NCBI GenBank assembly: GCA_940671915.1
Contig: CALNVZ010003426.1
Location: forward strand, 7,737,118 to 7,801,117
Length of the DNA: 64,000 bases
Source: Paracentrotus lividus
Taxonomy: Eukaryota > Echinodermata > Echinoidea > Camarodonta > Echinidae
Direction: 5' to 3'
This document shows positions 11,348 through 23,631 of the stretch, one piece after another. Numbering within the stretch: the stretch's first letter is position 1; every line of letters begins with the position of its first letter. The notes beneath the pieces are model-generated. The model was not told the origin of the DNA. It made no database searches and saw nothing but the letters and a program-made list of their open reading frames with translations. The translations under genes and the position numbers were made by a program.

Positions 11348-12696
11348 CACTGTCCGTCATTAAGGGAATATTTTTTTTGCGCTTAGTGACATGATTTTTG
11401 CTCTGACTTTATGTATGAGTACACTCTAAAAAAAATGAGTAAAATCTTACCCAATATTGAGCAAAAAGGTAACTCGCGTGAAATTGAATCAAAAATATTA
11501 CTCATGCCGTTGAGCTAAATGTTGCTGACTAAAAAATATATTACTCATGCGGTTGAGCTAAAGTTACTCAGAAAAAGTAACTTTTAGTCATCTATGTATC
11601 ATTCCTAATCCTAGCTTCGAAAGGAGTAAACCATTAACATTAGTTTACTCATTTTTCTTGCGAGTTACCTTTTGACTCTGTTAAGAGTAAACAAAATTTA
11701 CTCGGTTGAGTAAAGCATTAGTTTACTCCGTTGGAGTAAAGCATTAGTTTACTCATTTTCTTGCGAGTTACCTTTTTTTTACAGTGTATGTTTGTCTCTG
11801 CTTTTACTTTTCGGAACCCTGGCTATATCTTGGACATTCTCCCAACCCTTCACGGTGACCTTTTCCAAAAAAGTTTTGTCAACCCCCATGATGCCCATTT
11901 TTGTCATTTTGTTCTTCATTTTGGGCCCCTTTTTGTGTTTTCCCGGCCGATCAAGCCCCCTCAGTCCTAACCCCAGGAAACGTGACTGAGGTGTATTGTT
12001 TCATATTTTATATTTAAGATAATCCATATTTTGGGGACAGGCTTAGGTGTCTTGTCTAGGGGAGGGGTTGAAGTAAAAACAGAGGATTGGTGAAAATCGG
12101 AATATTTTATTCCATCTTAATGCTGAAAACAAAGAAATTTAAAACAAACTTTAACACTTAAATATCATCATTTTCCCTTAAATTTGTTTAGCCTGATGAC
12201 AAGGTGTAAATAGTCATTAGTTATCATATTTTTTAAATATTTTTGTTTGGTTGATAATTTTACAGTACAATTTAGGGAAGATTTCCATTGGTAAAATTGA
12301 ATTAAAACTGCAATTGAACCCCAATCAAAATAAATTTTGACCCCTCCCCTAGACAAAAGAGTCGAGCCTGTAACCATACATCTAGTTTTAAAAAAACAAT
12401 AAAAAATCTCCACCTTAGACGTGCTTCCTTGGGGTAGGACTGAGGGGGCCTTGTTGGGTCGCGTGAACAAAAAAAGGCCCCCAAAATAAGAAAAAAATTA
12501 CGAAAATGGCCATCATCTGGAGGTGACAAACTTTTTTGAAGAAAAATCCCCTGGAAGGGTTGAGGCAACGTCCAACATATACCCAGGATCCAAAAAAAGT
12601 GAAAGCGGTGACAAACACATTCAAGAAATTAAAACCGGAGCAACATAATGTCACTTGAGCCAGAAAAAAAATATTCCACTTTTATGACGAACAGTG
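11348..12696. mobile_element. MITE family M1, copy 2, interrupted by another MITE
   Basis: The left end is 'CACTGTCCGTCAT' and the right end is its inverse ('ATGACGAACAGTG'). TA precedes the left end (11346-11347). The arms match the complete copy at 25261-26257. Removing 11422-11786 restores continuity with that copy. Confidence 0.85.
11422..11786. mobile_element. Nested 365-bp MITE with GAGTAA subterminal repeats
   Basis: Ends are 'CACTCTAAAAAAAATGAG' and inverse 'CACTGTAAAAAAAAGGTAAC', with TA at 11420-11421 and 11787-11788. The uninterrupted copy of the host element at 25261-26257 provides an empty site. At least ten GAGTAA/TTACTC words fill it, including a direct repeat of 'TAAAGCATTAGTTTACTC' near 11720 and 11740. 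Confidence 0.9.
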
Positions 12697-13559
12697 TGTA
12701 TATATATATATTTCCGAAAAAGTTGTAATTGGCTGTTTGAAAAGAAAAAAAAACACTTGGTAAAAAATATAATTGTTGCCGTCGATGGTTACTCAAACAA
12801 GTAACTTCGGTGGAGAGAATGGATTAAAAAAATATTAAGATAACCTATTTATTTTATATTCAATCAATTATGTCATAATTAAAGATCATTATCGACACAA
12901 TATACTACATTATTTATTATCATATCACAATTCAAAAGGAAAATAATACAACAAAGGTAACATATCAATATTGAAAATCCTTTATTCTTTAATTGATCTT
13001 TGATCTAAATATCGAACAAGACGATTATTTTCAAGATTTCGTTTGAAATATAATCCTGTACAGAGATCTTAACTTAAAATTCTGAAAACAAGGGAATTTA
13101 AATCAACTTCAAAAGTCAATAAGCGAAAATAGACGGCGATGATCATCATTAGAATGAAAGCAAATCATAAATCACAAGGTAGGCCGCCTGCTTTCTGTTC
13201 GGTAATAGGAAAACAAAAAAACGTCTTTACCAACTTGAAAGCTTTTAAAACAGCTATAAAGATCGAAATGTTCAAAATAACAGACCGGATCATGATTATA
13301 ATAAACAAAATAAACAAAATAAGCACGCGGAAAAGGTGAAATTTTTAAAGACAGGAATCATGCAGAACAACGATTACATGCAAAACTCCATAAAAGAAAG
13401 CACCAATTATTTCAATATAATCATGAGGGGAAGGGTGTAGTTAAAGATAGATAATAAAAAAAAAAAATTAAAAAAAATGATAGGCCTATAACAAAGTAAA
13501 AATTGTTATGAAATCTGTAGCTGATTTATTTTGTAATTTTGTTTCCGGTTGAAAAACAA
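12697..13559. other. Intergenic DNA, nothing recognised
   Basis: AT-rich, with no coding or element signature that I can see. Confidence 0.5.
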
Positions 13560-14092
13560 NNNNNNNNNNNNNNNNNNNNNNNNNNNNNNNNNNNNNNNNN
13601 NNNNNNNNNNNNNNNNNNNNNNNNNNNNNNNNNNNNNNNNNNNNNNNNNNNNNNNNNNNNNNNNNNNNNNNNNNNNNNNNNNNNNNNNNNNNNNNNNNNN
13701 NNNNNNNNNNNNNNNNNNNNNNNNNNNNNNNNNNNNNNNNNNNNNNNNNNNNNNNNNNNNNNNNNNNNNNNNNNNNNNNNNNNNNNNNNNNNNNNNNNNN
13801 NNNNNNNNNNNNNNNNNNNNNNNNNNNNNNNNNNNNNNNNNNNNNNNNNNNNNNNNNNNNNNNNNNNNNNNNNNNNNNNNNNNNNNNNNNNNNNNNNNNN
13901 NNNNNNNNNNNNNNNNNNNNNNNNNNNNNNNNNNNNNNNNNNNNNNNNNNNNNNNNNNNNNNNNNNNNNNNNNNNNNNNNNNNNNNNNNNNNNNNNNNNN
14001 NNNNNNNNNNNNNNNNNNNNNNNNNNNNNNNNNNNNNNNNNNNNNNNNNNNNNNNNNNNNNNNNNNNNNNNNNNNNNNNNNNNNNNNNNNNN
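13560..14092. other. Assembly gap (533 N)
   Basis: Unresolved bases. Any open frame spanning it is meaningless. Confidence 1.
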
Positions 14093-14254
14093 ATCGCCGT
14101 TCCACGCAAACTCGAACTCGACATGACTGGAAAATAACTTTAAATCAACCGGAAGGAAATTGGCTACCACACAACTGAAAAAAGAAACCGTGAAACGATG
14201 CTTGAATTACTTGTAATTATCTAAAACAAGCAAATTGTCCGGGGACTGACGTGA

Positions 14255-14680
14255 ATACGGTATATCATGTTGAGCGCATTGAAATGTTCATGTAATGCGC
14301 TATATTAATGTTACGTATTATTATTATTATTATTATTATTAATATTATTATTATAAGTTATTTGTCTATTCTAATAATGTTTTTAATCCAATACCATAAG
14401 GGTCGTTCAAAATTGACGAATAAAGGGACGGATCCAGCATTCGCGAATAGGGGGAGGGGCGTAATTTTTTTCCCCACCCAAATCTCTCTTGATCAGCGGT
14501 TAGAAAAGCTAAGCGGCGGGGGAGGGATGGCTGTTATAGGCTTATAAACACTTAATTTTCTTCTTTTTTATGAACAAGCAAATGTATTATATCAATAATA
14601 CGAGCGCCAAGCGCGAGCCGAAAATTTTTACTTAAACCATTTAATTTTAAGCGGTTATTTTTTTTGTTTTTTTGTTGATA
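14255..14680 (+). repeat. Dispersed repeat R2, copy 2
   Basis: Direct repeat of 2440-2830, with an ATT microsatellite at about 14318-14355 and a GCG-type core at 14601-14617 ('CGAGCGCCAAGCGCGAG'). Confidence 0.75.
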
Positions 14681-14833
14681 CATCAACCTGAAAGAATGTG
14701 CATTTAAAGTTTTGTTGTGCTATGCTTTTTAAATAGATGCTGATCTCATGAAACAATACGAGAGAGCCGAAATTTTTTTATAATAAATTATATCAATCTG
14801 GAAACAGTGCATTTTTAAGCGTTTTTAGGCTAC
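14681..14833 (+). repeat. Decayed GCG-minisatellite monomers
   Basis: Contains 'GCTATGCTTTTTAAATAGAT', a lost GCG core ('ACGAGAGAGCCGAAA' near 14759) and 'TTTTTAAGCGTTTTTAGGCT'. These are the parts of the monomer seen at 19421-19905, on the other side of the 4.6-kb palindrome. Confidence 0.7.
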
Positions 14834-15574
14834 TACCTAGGGAGCAAGTAGGGTGGACCTGACATGTCGAGATATAAAAAGTTGTCCTATCTAGGATGGT
14901 TGTATGGACCCTAACCAACATCGCTAGGGCGGACAACTTTTCAGATCAGCTGCAGGAGCGTCCAAAATAGCCGCCCCTTTTACAAAAATTAGTATTCTGA
15001 CCACAACTGGTTGAAGAAAAGTTTTAAATACATTGAGTTTGGTATCAAATTAAAGATGATGAAATTTCTGACAATTTGCTATTATTTTTAATAGTAATAA
15101 TATTCCGTAAGGGTAAAATTTTAAGTGTTAAAGTTGATTTTTTTCCATTTTTTTCAAAAAATTAATTTTTATCTTTTTATTGTTTTACCTCATGTAATAA
15201 TCATGTCAGGATCTGAAGCGCGAAACTTTTCAGAAATGTGCCCCTATGCATGGACAACAGTATATGAAAAAGGCAAAGAAATTCCCCATTTCAATAAAAA
15301 GATATAGCGCCATAAATTTATGAATGCAGTATACGGAAAAACAACGTTTTTGCCCCATTTATGTGGAAAACCCATACGTACGCGTGTTATACCCTATTAC
15401 AGCACGTGCATATGTATTACGAGGCGTGATCTAACAATTTTATGATGGTTAATAAACAACGCTTTGCTATGATGGACTACTCATCTAGTCTATTGTGAAC
15501 GGCGAGGGGTCTAGAGTACAGGGCCCATGGGGGGGGGCGGAAAGTGTAAATTTTTAGTACAGTACACATAAAGG

Positions 15575-16280
15575 TTGGATATTATTATTATTTTTGTTGT
15601 TTGATCTGTAGAGTTGTTATTGTTCTTTAACCTAAATCTAGGTTTGTGGTTACAGGCTTAGGTCTATTGCCTTGGAGAAGATTCAAAGTTTATTTTGATT
15701 GTGGTAAAAAAAAAAAAATGATTTTATTAATTTTTTACGCCATGGAAATTTTTCACTTCCCAAAAATTTAATTTACAATCTCAGCAGAACTTAAATAACA
15801 AAGAAATATAAACGATAGTTACCATTTACAGCCTTATTATGAAGGCTGAATTAAATTTAAGCAAAAAAAGAGATAACAATTAAGGGTTTAAAGTGTTTTT
15901 TTTTTCTGTTGTTTTTACCATATACTGTAAAATAAAATATTTCAATTTTTTACCAGCCACGCTTTTTACTTCAACCTGTCAACTCCTCCCCTAGGCAAAG
16001 GACCTAAACCATAAACCTAGATTTAACTTAAGACCAATCAACCCTATACCTCAGACGCGTTTCGTGGGGTAGGATGGAGGAGGCTTTGGTTGGTTAAAAA
16101 AAGGGAGCGGCATCCCATTGAGTAGGGAAAAATGACAAAATTTACCTTTTTTGTTTTTCAATCTCCGGGTATGGTTTGGGGGACCGTCCAAGATATAGCT
16201 GAAGTCCCAAAAAGTAAAAGTTAAGAAATAAAAATAAGATTTAAAGCTGGAGCAAAATAATATGGCCGGAACTGAGAAAA
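15575..16280. mobile_element. M1 MITE in the left arm (one end deleted)
   Basis: Has the family words 'GTTATTGTTCTTTAACCTAA', 'CTCCCCTAGGCAAAGGACC' and 'CAGACGCGTTTCGTGGGG'. The outer ~270 bp present in the right-arm copy are missing here. Confidence 0.75.
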
Positions 16281-16744
16281 TGATAACAATAATATGAAGA
16301 AGAATCAAAACTTTACAACCAATAGCGTATTGTGTATACATTTACAAAATAAATCATAGACTCAAACCAATATTTCTCGGATTGTTTCGATAGGCCAGCT
16401 GGAGAAGGGTGCATACAAGCGACACAGTGGAGGGGCAGGGGGTACAGTGCAACCCACTTTTTCAGACACCACAAATGTGCCTCTTTCAATAGCAATATAT
16501 AGTGTCCCCTATTTTAAAGTTAAAAGTGCTCCTTTTATACTAAAAATAAACTTGCAAAAATTTAAAATCTAAATCTAAAAAAGGGCACTCTGATACTAGA
16601 ATGTGCTAATTGTAATTTATTTTTGAAGCCAAAAATTTCTCTCAACCTCGCATTAAGAGGTAACAAGCAAAATATTGTTTAAATTAAACAAACTTTCCGC
16701 CTGCTGCTAGAGACAGATATATCAAGCGGTAGGGGGGGGGGGTT

Positions 16745-17400
16745 TCGAACCCCTAGACAACCCCCCTCCCCCGGTTACTGGCCTGCCTCCTAAGTTCTTT
16801 AACTTCTTTATTCATGCCATTATTATCATAATGCCATTCCCCACTTTTTTTAATTGAATTGAATTGAATTGAATTAAATTTTCTTCCCCTTATCATCCCC
16901 TTTCTTTCCCTTCCTCCCTCTTTTCTTTTTTTTTTTTTTCTTTGTTTTTGTTTTTGTTTTGTTTTTGGTCCCCTTTTGCCTACTGTATCCGATAAGGGGT
17001 GGCATGGCATCGTGCCCCCAAGACGTGTTTCATCCACGTGATACATAAATCCCTGACAAAATTATTATTGTGAGACACCCTGTACAAATACTTCCCTATG
17101 TATTCCTGTCGTTCTCGTGGGCTTATTTTGGATAGGGTCAGCCTTGTGAGCTCAATTTCTGCACTGTCGGTCTAGTGGGCTGTTTCTGTACTGTCGGTCT
17201 CATGGGCCTAGTTTGCCTAATTTCGGTCTTGTGGGTCAACTTTGTGTATTGTCGGTCTCGTGATCCTCTATGCTCTAGATAGGCCTTTATTTGCTAGTCT
17301 CTGTCTTATGAACCTTCTTTGTCTAGAGTCTATCTTATTGGCCGTCGGTCTCGTGGGGTGACCCTTTTCAAATATATTTGTCTGTAGCAGCAGGTTCTAG
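16745..17400. other. Loop of the 4.6-kb palindrome, with degenerate 'GTCGGTCTCGTGGG' minisatellite
   Basis: Both ends carry a G or C homopolymer. At about 17105-17360 the word 'GTCGGTCTCGTGGG' or a variant recurs about eight times at irregular 27-45-bp spacing (for example 17168, 17195, 17225, 17250, 17345). Four 'GAATT' repeats lie at 16854-16875. Confidence 0.7.
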
Positions 17401-17799
17401 GGGTTCGAAGGAACCCCCCCCCCCCCCACCGTTAGATATATTTGTCTCTAGCAGTAGGCCAAAGTTTGTTTAATTAAAACAATATTTTGCTTGTTACCTG
17501 TTAATGCGAGGTTGAGAGAAATTTTGGGTTTAAAAATAAATTAAAAATGGGCACATTCTAGTATCAAAGTGCCCTATTTTAGATCGAAAATTTTGCAAGT
17601 TTATTTTTAGTATAAAAGGAGCACTTTTAACTTTAATATAAAGGACACTATATATAACTATTGGAAGAAGCACATTTGTGGTGCCTGAAAAAGTGGGTTG
17701 CACTGTACCCCCTGCCCCTCCAATGTGTCGCTTGCATGCATGCATCGAAACAATCCGAGAAATGTTGGTTTGAGTCTATACAATCATCCCATATAAGCT

Positions 17800-18620
17800 A
17801 TCCACGAAAACCTTTTTTTCCCTACTTAATGGGATGCAGCCCCCTTTTTTTTATTAACCAAAGCCTCCTCCATCCTCCCCCACGAAACGCGTCTGAGGTA
17901 TAGGGTTGATTGGTCTTAAGTTAAATCTAGGTTTAAGGTATAGGTCTCTTGCCTAGGGGAGGAGTTGACAGGTTGAAGTAAAAAGCGTGGCTGGTAAAAA
18001 AATTGAAATGTTTTATTTCACAGTATATGGTAAAAACCAAGGAAATAATAAAAAAAAAAAACCTTTAAACCCTCAATTGTTATCACTTTTTTTTTTAAAT
18101 TCAGCCTTCATAACAAGGCTGTAAATGGTAACAATAGTTTATTTTTCTTTGTCATTTATGTTTTGCTGAGATTGAAAAATAGATTTTTGGGAAGTTAGAA
18201 ATTTCCGTTGTGTAAAAATTAATAAAATATTTTTTTTTTTACCCCAATCAAAATAAACTTTGAACTTTCTCCTAGAAAATAGACCTAAGTCTGTAACCAC
18301 AAACCTAGATTTAGGTTAAAGAACAATAACAATTCTACAAATCAAACGCGTTTCGTGAGGGTTGGACGGAGGGGGGTTTGATTAAAATCATGGAAAACAA
18401 AAAGGGGCCCCAAAATTAGAAGGGGGAAAAATATCGCAAAAAAAAATTGGTATTGTGGCGGTTGACATACTTTTTTTAATATTGTTTTTCAATCTGGTGT
18501 ATGGTTTGGGGAACGACTGAAATATATCCCGGCTTCTTAAAAGTGAAAGCGGAGACAAACAAATTTCAAAAAAAATTGAAGCCGGGGCAAACTGATGTGG
18601 CTAGAGCAACATAACAACAA
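17800..18620. mobile_element. M1 MITE in the right arm (nearly complete)
   Basis: Inverse of 15575-16280, with the additional end holding 'GGGGCCCCAAAATTAGAAG' and 'GAAAGCGGAGACAAACAAAT'. Confidence 0.75.
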
Positions 18621-19420
18621 CAAATAATAATAATATCTAACATGTTACACTAAAAATTTACTCCTGCCGCCCCCTCCCCTCCCCATGGGCCTCGTAGTCT
18701 AGACCCCCTCCCTGTTCACAATAGACTAGATAATTCGTCCATCATAGCAAAGCGTTGTTTATTAACCCTCATGAAAACTTGTATGAATTATATTCATAAA
18801 AATGTTAGATCACGCCTTGTAATACTATACACGTACTGTAATAGGGTATAATACGTGTATGTATGGGATTTCCACATAAATGGGGCAAAAACGTTGTTTT
18901 TCCGTATACTGCATTCATAACTTTATGGCGTTATATCTTTTTATTGAAATGGGGAATCTCTTTGTCTTTTTCACATACTGTTGTCCATGCATAGGGGCAC
19001 ATTTCTGAAAAGTTTCGCGCTTCAGATCCTGACATGATTATTTCATGAGGTAAAACATTAAAAAGATAGAAATTAATTTTTTGAAAAAAATGAAAAAAAT
19101 TCAAATTTAACACTTAAAATTTTACCCTTACGGAATATTATTATTATTAAAAATAATGCCAAATTGTCGGAAATTTCATCATCTTTAATTTGATGCCAAG
19201 AAAACTTTTCTTCAACCAGTTGTGGTCAGAATACTAATTTTTGTAAAAGGGGCGGCCATTTTGGTCGCCCCCACCTGTAAGGACCCTCCTGCAGCTGATC
19301 TGAAAAGTTGTCCGCCCTAGCGATGTTGGTTAGGGTCCATACAACCATCCTAGATAGGACAACTTTTTATATCTCGACATGTCAGCTTTTTCAAAAATAT
19401 GGGGTTTTGCTCCCTGGGTA

Positions 19421-19520
19421 TACATGCATGTTTATAATGAAGATACATATTATCTCACTAAACAATGCGAGCGCGAAGTGCGACCTGAAAAATTTTGGAT
19501 ATATCTACCTAAAAACAGTG

Positions 19521-19572
<52 letters not shown>

Positions 19573-19905
19573 TGCTATGCTTTTTAAGGAGATTCTTATC
19601 TCATTAAACGATGCGAGCGCAAAGCGCGAGCTGAAAATTTTAAGATTATGTGAACCTGAAAACAGTGCAATTTCTAAGCGTTTTTATGCTATGTTTATAT
19701 ATAAGGAAGATTACTTCATTTAACGATGCGAGCGCGAAGCGCGATCTGAAAATTTTAGATAATTATATCAACATGAAAACAGTGTTTTTAAGCGTTTTTA
19801 AAGCTTATAAAGAAAATATATATCTTAATATATATTAAACAATGCGAGCAATTTTTAAAAATGAATATTACAATTTGAAAACAGTGCATTTGGTGCTGTG
19901 CTCAA
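19421..19905 (+). repeat. GCG-hairpin minisatellite array
   Basis: Four tandem monomers of about 110-145 bp. Cores are at 19467-19482, 19613-19628, 19728-19743 and a degraded one near 19845. Each monomer has 'GCGAGCGCGAAGCGCGAGC' or a variant, then 'TGAAAATTTT', 'ACCTGAAAACAGTGCA', 'TTTTTAAGCG' and 'GCTATG'. A poly-T run (about 19519-19571) interrupts monomer 1. Confidence 0.85.
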
Positions 19906-20636
19906 GAGGATAATTATCTAATTAAGGGTAAGTCCAAGCTATTTTGCGCGGTAACAAACGGGACATTCAGAGCCAAAAATAGGGCTTGTTTGAAAGATCT
20001 TATATGAAATCTCAATCCTTACGTTAATTCTTGAAGGTACTAAGAATCTTCAACAAAATCATGAAAAATAGTTGAAATAACTAAATTCATAATTAATTTA
20101 TAGTTATTTATCCGACGGTTACAAACGGGACCAGAAAAATGGTGTTTTAAAAATTAGACTTTGTTTACATATAACTCTGAATTTAAAAAGTACATCTAAA
20201 CTCGCATAGTCTTACCCTCTTAAACATGTGATAAAATTGTAAGGACATATTTTCACGTTAATACAACTTCGAGTTTACTGGCAAGGTCAAGTTTTAAAAA
20301 ATATGTCAGGTAACACACGGGACAATTATTACCTATAATATTTTCCATCAAACAATAGGTATAGCCAAGGCGTAGCAACCTCTTTTGTTAAAAAATTTCT
20401 CTGATAAAACACAAACACATAATACAAAAACACAAATGTAAAAAGCACTTTTTTTGTTTCATTTCGAAAGGTGGTGCGGTGAGTAATAAAGATGCATGAT
20501 TTTACATCAGCTCAGTTACCTTTGTTAGACTATTTCTGAGATCTGAATATTTTAAGTCTAAAAATATGGAAAGCTATGTGCCAGGATCGTTACATTTTCA
20601 CCAGAGTTGGCCAAGAAAATATATAAACAGAAAAAA
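19906..20636. other. Intergenic DNA with three 'ACGGGAC' words
   Basis: No gene is seen. 'AACAAACGGGACATTC' (about 19955), 'TTACAAACGGGACCAG' (about 20118) and 'TAACACACGGGACAAT' (about 20311) recur, suggesting the remains of a short element, but I could not find its ends. Confidence 0.5.
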
Positions 20637-21160
20637 AAAAACATACTCATAACACCCACCTGTGCAAAAATATCAAGCTTGAAAATGATTTAATCATAAA
20701 TCAAGAAAGAAAGACAGATGTTGTCAGGACGTATATCGATATATATGTGTCCTTGTACATCGATATGATTTCTCATATGATTTCCATCTTAGAAAACAAT
20801 TTGGCAACAATCCCTCTCAAGAATAAACTCGTAAAAAGATCGACAAGGTCTTTGTGTTTTATTTATCAGTGTGGTGAGTTATATAACCAGTGAAGGAAGA
20901 AATGTTCATTTGTTTTTAAAGGGCCTAATACATGTCATAATCAAGAATAGTACGGAGAGGAATATCACAGTCCAATTCGCGAATGTTCCAGTGGCGATTC
21001 AGGGGAGTCGCCCCCCCCCCCCTATTGCGGCGCCAAAAAAATGGGGGAAAGGAGAGAAAAAGAGGAGAAAAGAAGGGGAAAACGGAAGAGAAGGGGGAAG
21101 AGAGGTGAACGAAGATGAACAATTCAAACAGTAAGAAAAAATAAAGAGGAAAAATGAAAG
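20637..21160 (+). repeat. Dispersed repeat R1, copy 2
   Basis: Reverse complement of 700-1217, with the C homopolymer at 21010-21022 and a purine-rich tail at 21035-21160. Confidence 0.75.
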
Positions 21161-22133
21161 TAGATCAGAGTTTTAATGCTGCAGATGATGCCGGGACTGT
21201 AAATATGATTACGCTTCCAATCGTTTTGGAACACTATTTCCAAGATAAAATTGGAGTATGTGATTGCAGACTAGAAATGCTTTTGAGACCACACAAAAGA
21301 GAGAATAGTTTAACGACCTGCTTACTCGCCCTCATCACTCCAATAACATCCAGGTTCTCAAGTCAGTTTGATCATAATCAAGGTACATCGATGTTGACAT
21401 GTTTTACATCGATACAATAGATGTACTAATAGAAAAACATACACCGATAAAGATAAGAGAACATATATCGAAACACTTCACTTAGAATTGACCCCAGTTA
21501 AAGACAAGACTTTTATCTTTAACAAGAAGTGTCCATCGTAACTAATAATGAACTGATGGCACACCTATGAAATAGTGCTTCGATCCATCCATTTCAAGAG
21601 AAAGTAGCTTGCATATCGATGTTTTAGGATGGATGTATGGACTGGCATTTGTCGCGTTCTGATTTGGACGAGAGCGTACATCTTGTGAATTTCACGTACA
21701 TAGATACATGTTATCGATGTGTAATATATCGAAAGATTATGATATCAAAGGCACGCCATAGTGGTGTGGCTAAACGGACTTATTAAAGACCTTTTTCTTT
21801 GGGGTTCTCAAGAGCAAATTGTTTATTACCTCCTCCACTTGACATTGCAACTCTCCGACAAGAAATCATTTATGAGTTTGATGCTCCAAGCCGTGTCTAA
21901 AACTTGGCCCCATGTCCTCTTTGTCACTCTGTTCAAAAAGAATGATTACTCAGCCATCCATGACCATGTATGAATAAATAAGATATCATTGGAAAGAGGG
22001 GATATGTGGCTTTAACGTGTTACTACTCAATTTGGTGTAAGATTAACATAATCTTCACAACTTTGAAAATAAATCTTGTTGCGTTTATTTTAATACGCAC
22101 TGTATAAAACAAATATTGAATTTATTAAATTTT
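21161..22133. other. Intergenic DNA with clustered ATCGAT words
   Basis: ATCGAT or TATCGA words cluster at 21385-21740, as they do in the adjoining R1 repeat. The 70-codon open frame at 21761-21973 matches no family I know. I make no gene call. Confidence 0.5.
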
Positions 22134-22219
22134 CCGTTAACCCTCCTTCTGCTTTGTAGCCATATGGCTACATACTTTTTACTCACCTTTTCTAAGAATA
22201 GCACAAAGAGGGTTAACGG
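22134..22219. repeat. Small inverted repeat (86 bp) with palindromic inner arm
   Basis: The perfect 12-bp arms CCGTTAACCCTC and GAGGGTTAACGG bound it. Within the left part lies the 14-bp perfect palindrome TAGCCATATGGCTA (about 22157-22170). It may be a miniature element or a cruciform-forming site. Confidence 0.8.
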
Positions 22220-23629
22220 TGCAAATATTTCATTCATTGAAAAATTGCCGTTTTATTCAATTCCGTTTTGCCTCGTCAAATGGAATGTTCGCATGATTTA
22301 ATTAAACAAAAAACACTTCTTATTCGAATACCAGACGGATTTGTACATGTTTCTTTAAGGAAAATATTCTAATGTTAGATAAATTGTTACTTTTCAATAA
22401 GGCTAAATCTTACTTTTTGATTAAAATAAAGTCTTACAATGATACCACAACGATATTTTCTGGGGTTTTTTTCAAATAAAATGGAATAAATTCAAATAAA
22501 AATACATATATCTGGCCATGCCTGACATATTGTGAGATAACAAATAACGATATTAAAATCAAAGCCTAAATAACCAATTAAAACTGCGTAGATGAATATA
22601 AATGCAAATTATATACTTACAGAGATCTGCTATCGTTATCAAATCAAATAAACCGATGACGCTGATCGATTGAGGAGAAACGGAATTATAGTTCTTAATT
22701 ATCTTCACAATTTTCATACAATATCAATGATTAAATAGTACCAACTGCCGGCTATATATGCAGCTTCCCTGTAAGAGATGACATGTCCATGACACCGCAC
22801 ATTTGCGTCGCTTTTCATTTGATTTGCAATATTCCCTGAATTTCATGATAATTAAATAAGACTTTTTGTCAAGAACTATTCTTCTTTCTATCCCCCCCCT
22901 TTTTATTTCTATTTCTTTTTTTGAGGGAATTAATATTGATATAAATATCGAAAGGGGGAAAGGTTTTTGTTAGACAAAGACGACAAAGACGAAAAGGAAG
23001 CAGAAAGCATTAAAAAGTTACGAATCATTTTTTTAAAAAACATGCTGAGGTTTTAAAAGAAATTAGAAAAAAAAATAGTTTTTAAAAATATGAGTGAAGG
23101 AATCGTGAACAAAAAATGTTAAAGATTGTATTATTTCATACTCAGTAGGTCTAACTTTAAGTCTAAGTGGGTTGTATTCAACTATTTGACATATTTCTAG
23201 GTCAATCACGTATAGAAGCTTGCAAAGTGCATTTGATATTAAAAGGTTGAATTCAAATCAAACCTCTCATGATTTCATAGACATTTCCCATCAAACTTTA
23301 AAAATCAATTGAAATCTGTGTTTAATGGCCCCAAATGTCAACATATTGTAAATCGTAAAGTGCTTTATACAAAGCTCGTTGCCTAAGCCTTTATTATTCC
23401 TTCTTTCTTTTTTCTTTTTTCTTTTTTTTTTTTTCCTTCACATTTTATATTATCAAGCAAGATTTCTACAAAGATAATACAAACCATGTAGTCAAAATTT
23501 CCCGTTATAGGTATAAAACTTGGGGGTAAATTATCTTGACCGTATATACAGTACTTTATCTGACAAACGAAAAAAGGGACCCTCTATGAGAAGAACACTA
23601 ATCCACATTACCATGATTACTGGCGACTG
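22220..23629. other. Intergenic DNA, nothing recognised
   Basis: AT-rich with a pyrimidine tract near 23400-23440. No gene or element end is seen. Confidence 0.5.
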
Positions 23630-23631
23630 TA

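Larger units (their letters stand above)
14836..19418. mobile_element. 4.6-kb palindromic (fold-back) transposon with TA target duplication
   Basis: The left arm (14836-about 16745) is the imperfect reverse complement of the right arm (about 17400-19418). The ends are 'CCTAGGGAGCAA' and the inverse of 'TTGCTCCCTGGG', flanked by TA (14834-14835 and 19419-19420). The flanks are two parts of one GCG-minisatellite monomer ('GCGTTTTTAGGCTAC' left, 'TGTTTATAATGAAGATACAT' right), so it inserted into that array. Each arm contains an M1 MITE. The arms differ by many substitutions and a deletion of about 270 bp in the left-arm M1 copy, so this is an old structure, not a read artefact. The 60-codon open frames in both arms (15125-15307 plus, 18931-19113 minus) differ at six residues with no sign of selection. 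No transposase is seen. Confidence 0.85.

Noticed and set aside
13486..14178. Long open frames across 13560-14092
   Set aside because: They consist of Ns from an assembly gap; only a few real codons exist at either end.
15125..15307. Conserved 60-codon frame in both palindrome arms (also 18931-19113)
   Set aside because: Six of 60 residues differ although the frame is only duplicated DNA; no sign of purifying selection, no domain, and a first half derived from T-rich sequence.
19308..19723. Open frames with poly-phenylalanine
   Set aside because: Translation of a T homopolymer and minisatellite DNA.
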